From Aquirhabdus sp. (GTDB taxonomy: Bacteria; Pseudomonadota; Gammaproteobacteria; Pseudomonadales; Moraxellaceae): a DNA stretch of 7,999 nucleotides. Where the stretch lies: contig JASLFQ010000187.1 in NCBI GenBank assembly GCA_030150595.1, forward strand, positions 1 through 7,999, read 5' to 3'. Of the stretch, positions 6,391 to 7,999 are shown piece after piece. Made by a program: the position numbers and the translations under genes. The first letter of the stretch is position 1, and every line of letters starts with the position of its first letter. The notes under the pieces were generated by a model that searched no databases, had not been told where the DNA came from, and was given only the letters and a program-made list of their open reading frames with translations.

Positions 6391-7299
6391 TTAACTGACT
6401 TTTAAACCAAACAATGCCATTGCTTGAATTGGGCTAAACCGATATGCCGTATTGCAAAATTGGCAATCCATTTGGATTTCGTCTGCGGTTGTCAGAATTT
6501 CAGAGACTGCATCTTTGCCGACTTGCTTAAGCGCTTCGATACAACGTTCGCGAGAGCAGGTGCAACCAAATTTCAAGGGTTCCGCATTCGGTAAACGGAC
6601 ATCTTCTTCGTGATACAAACGATGCAAAATGTCTTGCGCAGGCAGTTCAATCAGCTCTTTTGGGGTGAGTGTTTGCGTCAACATGGTCAGACGTGGCCAC
6701 AAGTCTGTATCGGTTTCTTCTTGTTCCGCTTCATTGTTTCTCGGTAACAGTTGCACGAGAAGTCCAGCAGCATGGTCACCATCACAGGCGAGACTGATCT
6801 GTGTTGGAACTTGTGCTGATAGCACATAATACTGTGCCAAACATCCTGCGATGGTCGGCTCTTCAAGTGGCACAATGCCTTGATAGCGTTCACCATGTTG
6901 ATGTTCGATGTTGATAAAGAGCACAGCATCTGTGAGCGCATCCAATGCATCGGCACTGGTTTCAAGATGACTAAAGTCCGTCCCTTCTTCTACTTCCGCC
7001 AGACCGCGCAAGTCACCTTGATCGGTACATTCCGCCATCACCCATTTGAGTGCGCCACTGCCTTGCGCTTGCAGACTCAAGCGACCTTTAAACTTCAATG
7101 TGGTTGCTAGAAGCGCTGCGGCAGCCAACATTTCACCAAGCATGAGCGCGATGGCTTTTGGATACTCGCGTTGTTTCAGAATGGTTTGCAATGCCGCATT
7201 AATATGCACCACATCGCCGCGTACAGGACTGTTATCAATAAAAAACCGTTGTCGTGTATCGTTGGTATTCGAATTGATGTGATTTGTTGTTTCAGTCAT
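6391..7299 (-). CDS. hslO: Hsp33 redox-regulated molecular chaperone
   Basis: A 302-residue cytosolic holdase chaperone. In the reduced state four cysteines bind zinc and the protein is idle; oxidation with unfolding stress forms disulfides and exposes client-binding surfaces. The sequence shows the N-terminal signature RFFIDNSPVRGDVV (about 18-31), the LMLGEMLAAAALLATTLKFKGRLSLQAQG core (about 52-80), and the C-terminal redox switch: Cys246-x-Cys248 in FGCTCSRERC and Cys279-x2-Cys282 in MDCQFCN. All four zinc ligands are present, so it should be functional. Length matches the family (about 290-300). The start at 7299 gives a slightly longer polar N-terminal lead than E. coli, and the upstream Shine-Dalgarno is weak (AGAG about 8 bases before ATG). 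It lies downstream of ppa but is separated from it by a strong terminator, so it needs its own promoter between 7300 and 7427, which I could not pin down. Confidence 0.96.
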   Translation of the reverse strand: MTETTNHINSNTNDTRQRFFIDNSPVRGDVVHINAALQTILKQREYPKAIALMLGEMLAAAALLATTLKFKGRLSLQAQGSGALKWVMAECTDQGDLRGLAEVEEGTDFSHLETSADALDALTDAVLFINIEHQHGERYQGIVPLEEPTIAGCLAQYYVLSAQVPTQISLACDGDHAAGLLVQLLPRNNEAEQEETDTDLWPRLTMLTQTLTPKELIELPAQDILHRLYHEEDVRLPNAEPLKFGCTCSRERCIEALKQVGKDAVSEILTTADEIQMDCQFCNTAYRFSPIQAMALFGLKVS

Positions 7300-7426
7300 G
7301 TCTGGCTCTGGAAGAATAAAAATGTGATTTAAAACTTTTAATGGAGGTGATAGTACTGATTATCAAGATTAGACAAAAGTAGTGTTGCCATATTGATAAC
7401 GATATTTACGTATCAAAAACCACTCA

Positions 7427-7454
7427 TAAAAAAATGCCCCAGATCAGGGGCATT
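7427..7454 (-). terminator. Intrinsic terminator of ppa
   Basis: AATGCCCC (7433-7440) and GGGGCATT (7447-7454) form a perfect 8-bp GC-rich stem with a 6-nt loop. On the minus strand it is followed by an unbroken T run (complement of the A run 7428-7432, continuing from the stem). It begins 27 bases past the ppa stop and is a textbook rho-independent terminator. Confidence 0.93.
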
Positions 7455-7481
7455 CTTATGTAGATCAATCAGCGAGTAAGA

Positions 7482-7999
7482 TTATTTCTTAGCAGCTGCG
7501 ATTGATTTAACGATTTCTTGACGAGCAATTTCAGCACCTTGCCAACCACTGATTTTGACCCATTTGCCTGGCTCAAGATCTTTGTAGTGGGTGAAAAAGT
7601 GTTCGATTTGCTTGATCAGCAATGCTGGCAAGTCGGTGTATTCTTGAACATGCTTGTACAGCGGTGTCAGTTTGTCGTGTGGAACAGCGATGAGTTTAGC
7701 GTCGATACCGCCATCATCTTCCATATCCAATTTACCAACAACGCGGCAACGGATGACTGAGCCAGCAACGACTGGGTATGGTGTAACAACCAGTACGTCA
7801 AGAGGGTCACCGTCGTCAGACAGCGTGTTTGGAATGTAACCATAGTTCGCTGGGTAGAACATTGGTGTACCCATGAAGCGATCTACGAACAGTGCATCAG
7901 AATCTTTGTCGATTTCGTATTTGATTGGATCGTTGTTTGCTGGAATTTCGATGACAACGTAAATGTCATGGGGCGCATCTTTGCCCGGTGGAATGCTGC
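7482..7999 (-). CDS. ppa: Inorganic pyrophosphatase, family I (N-terminal few residues outside window)
   Basis: The frame is open from the right edge to the TAA at 7482-7484, giving 171 visible residues. By comparison with E. coli Ppa (175-176 residues) only about four N-terminal residues are missing, so the Met at 7874 is internal. The enzyme hydrolyses pyrophosphate to two phosphates using Mg2+, pulling biosynthetic reactions forward in the cytosol. Visible hallmarks in order are [17 protein letters not shown], with the substrate-binding [10 protein letters not shown] next; [20 protein letters not shown]; the metal-binding DGDPLDVLV (the three Asp of the D-x-D-x-x-D signature, just preceded by SD); and, near the end, [20 protein letters not shown] with the active-site Tyr-Lys pair. 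All expected catalytic residues that I can align are present. It is a monocistronic-looking unit closed by the terminator at 7427-7454. Confidence 0.97.
   Translation of the reverse strand, partial: SIPPGKDAPHDIYVVIEIPANNDPIKYEIDKDSDALFVDRFMGTPMFYPANYGYIPNTLSDDGDPLDVLVVTPYPVVAGSVIRCRVVGKLDMEDDGGIDAKLIAVPHDKLTPLYKHVQEYTDLPALLIKQIEHFFTHYKDLEPGKWVKISGWQGAEIARQEIVKSIAAAKK

Noticed and set aside
6277..6405. A 42-codon + strand open frame between the M14 gene and hslO
   Set aside because: It has no ribosome-binding site, overlaps the 3' end of hslO on the other strand and encodes no recognisable features.
6540..6565. Extra cysteine (Cys253) close to the Hsp33 zinc site as a possible novelty
   Set aside because: E. 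coli Hsp33 has a cysteine at the equivalent place in its CTCSR-x-RC segment, so this is normal for the family.
7340..7381. Near-perfect Shine-Dalgarno GGAGGTGAT (7343-7351) on the + strand, with a tiny open frame from the ATG at 7340
   Set aside because: No usable start codon follows at proper spacing, and the frame holding the motif is only 13 codons. It is probably chance sequence in the hslO upstream region.

Overview
The window reads as ordinary chromosome of a gammaproteobacterium. It is most likely Moraxellaceae (Acinetobacter or a relative), judging from the moderately AT-rich composition, the style of the Ppa and HslO proteins and the set of accessory housekeeping genes. That placement is inference from protein flavour and not from a marker gene. 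A piece of foreign-looking, AT-rich DNA sits at the left edge.

Left edge (1-543): the C-terminal part of an AbiH-family phage abortive-infection gene enters from outside the window on the + strand. It ends in a strong intrinsic terminator whose stem overlaps the last codons. It is clearly AT-richer than the rest and may mark the border of a defence island or other acquired segment.

Region 547-1943: a glutathione S-transferase gene (-) and a fumarylacetoacetate-hydrolase-family gene (+) are transcribed divergently. About 176 bases lie between the chosen starts and include an AT-rich Fur-like palindrome. Both are small-molecule metabolism or detoxification enzymes.

Region 1950-4256: the FAH-family gene converges on a two-gene minus-strand operon, a ParB/sulfiredoxin-fold protein (ParBc_2 type) followed 6 bases later by a SulP anion transporter with a C-terminal STAS domain. 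A hairpin between the converging stops may serve both directions. This pair is the most plausible place for an undescribed functional link.

Region 4424-5047: a secreted, cysteine-containing DUF3761-type protein with an Ala/Pro/Gly/Thr-rich linker, followed by a 13-bp perfect terminator stem.

Region 5231-7999: three further minus-strand genes are an M14 zinc carboxypeptidase / aspartoacylase-type hydrolase, the redox chaperone Hsp33 (hslO), and inorganic pyrophosphatase (ppa). The ppa start codon lies just past the right edge, and a textbook terminator follows its stop. Gaps of about 170-240 bases and the terminators suggest that these, and the DUF3761 gene, are separate transcription units.

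No gene-free stretch exceeds 300 bases. I saw no tRNA, rRNA, CRISPR array, insertion sequence or attachment site.
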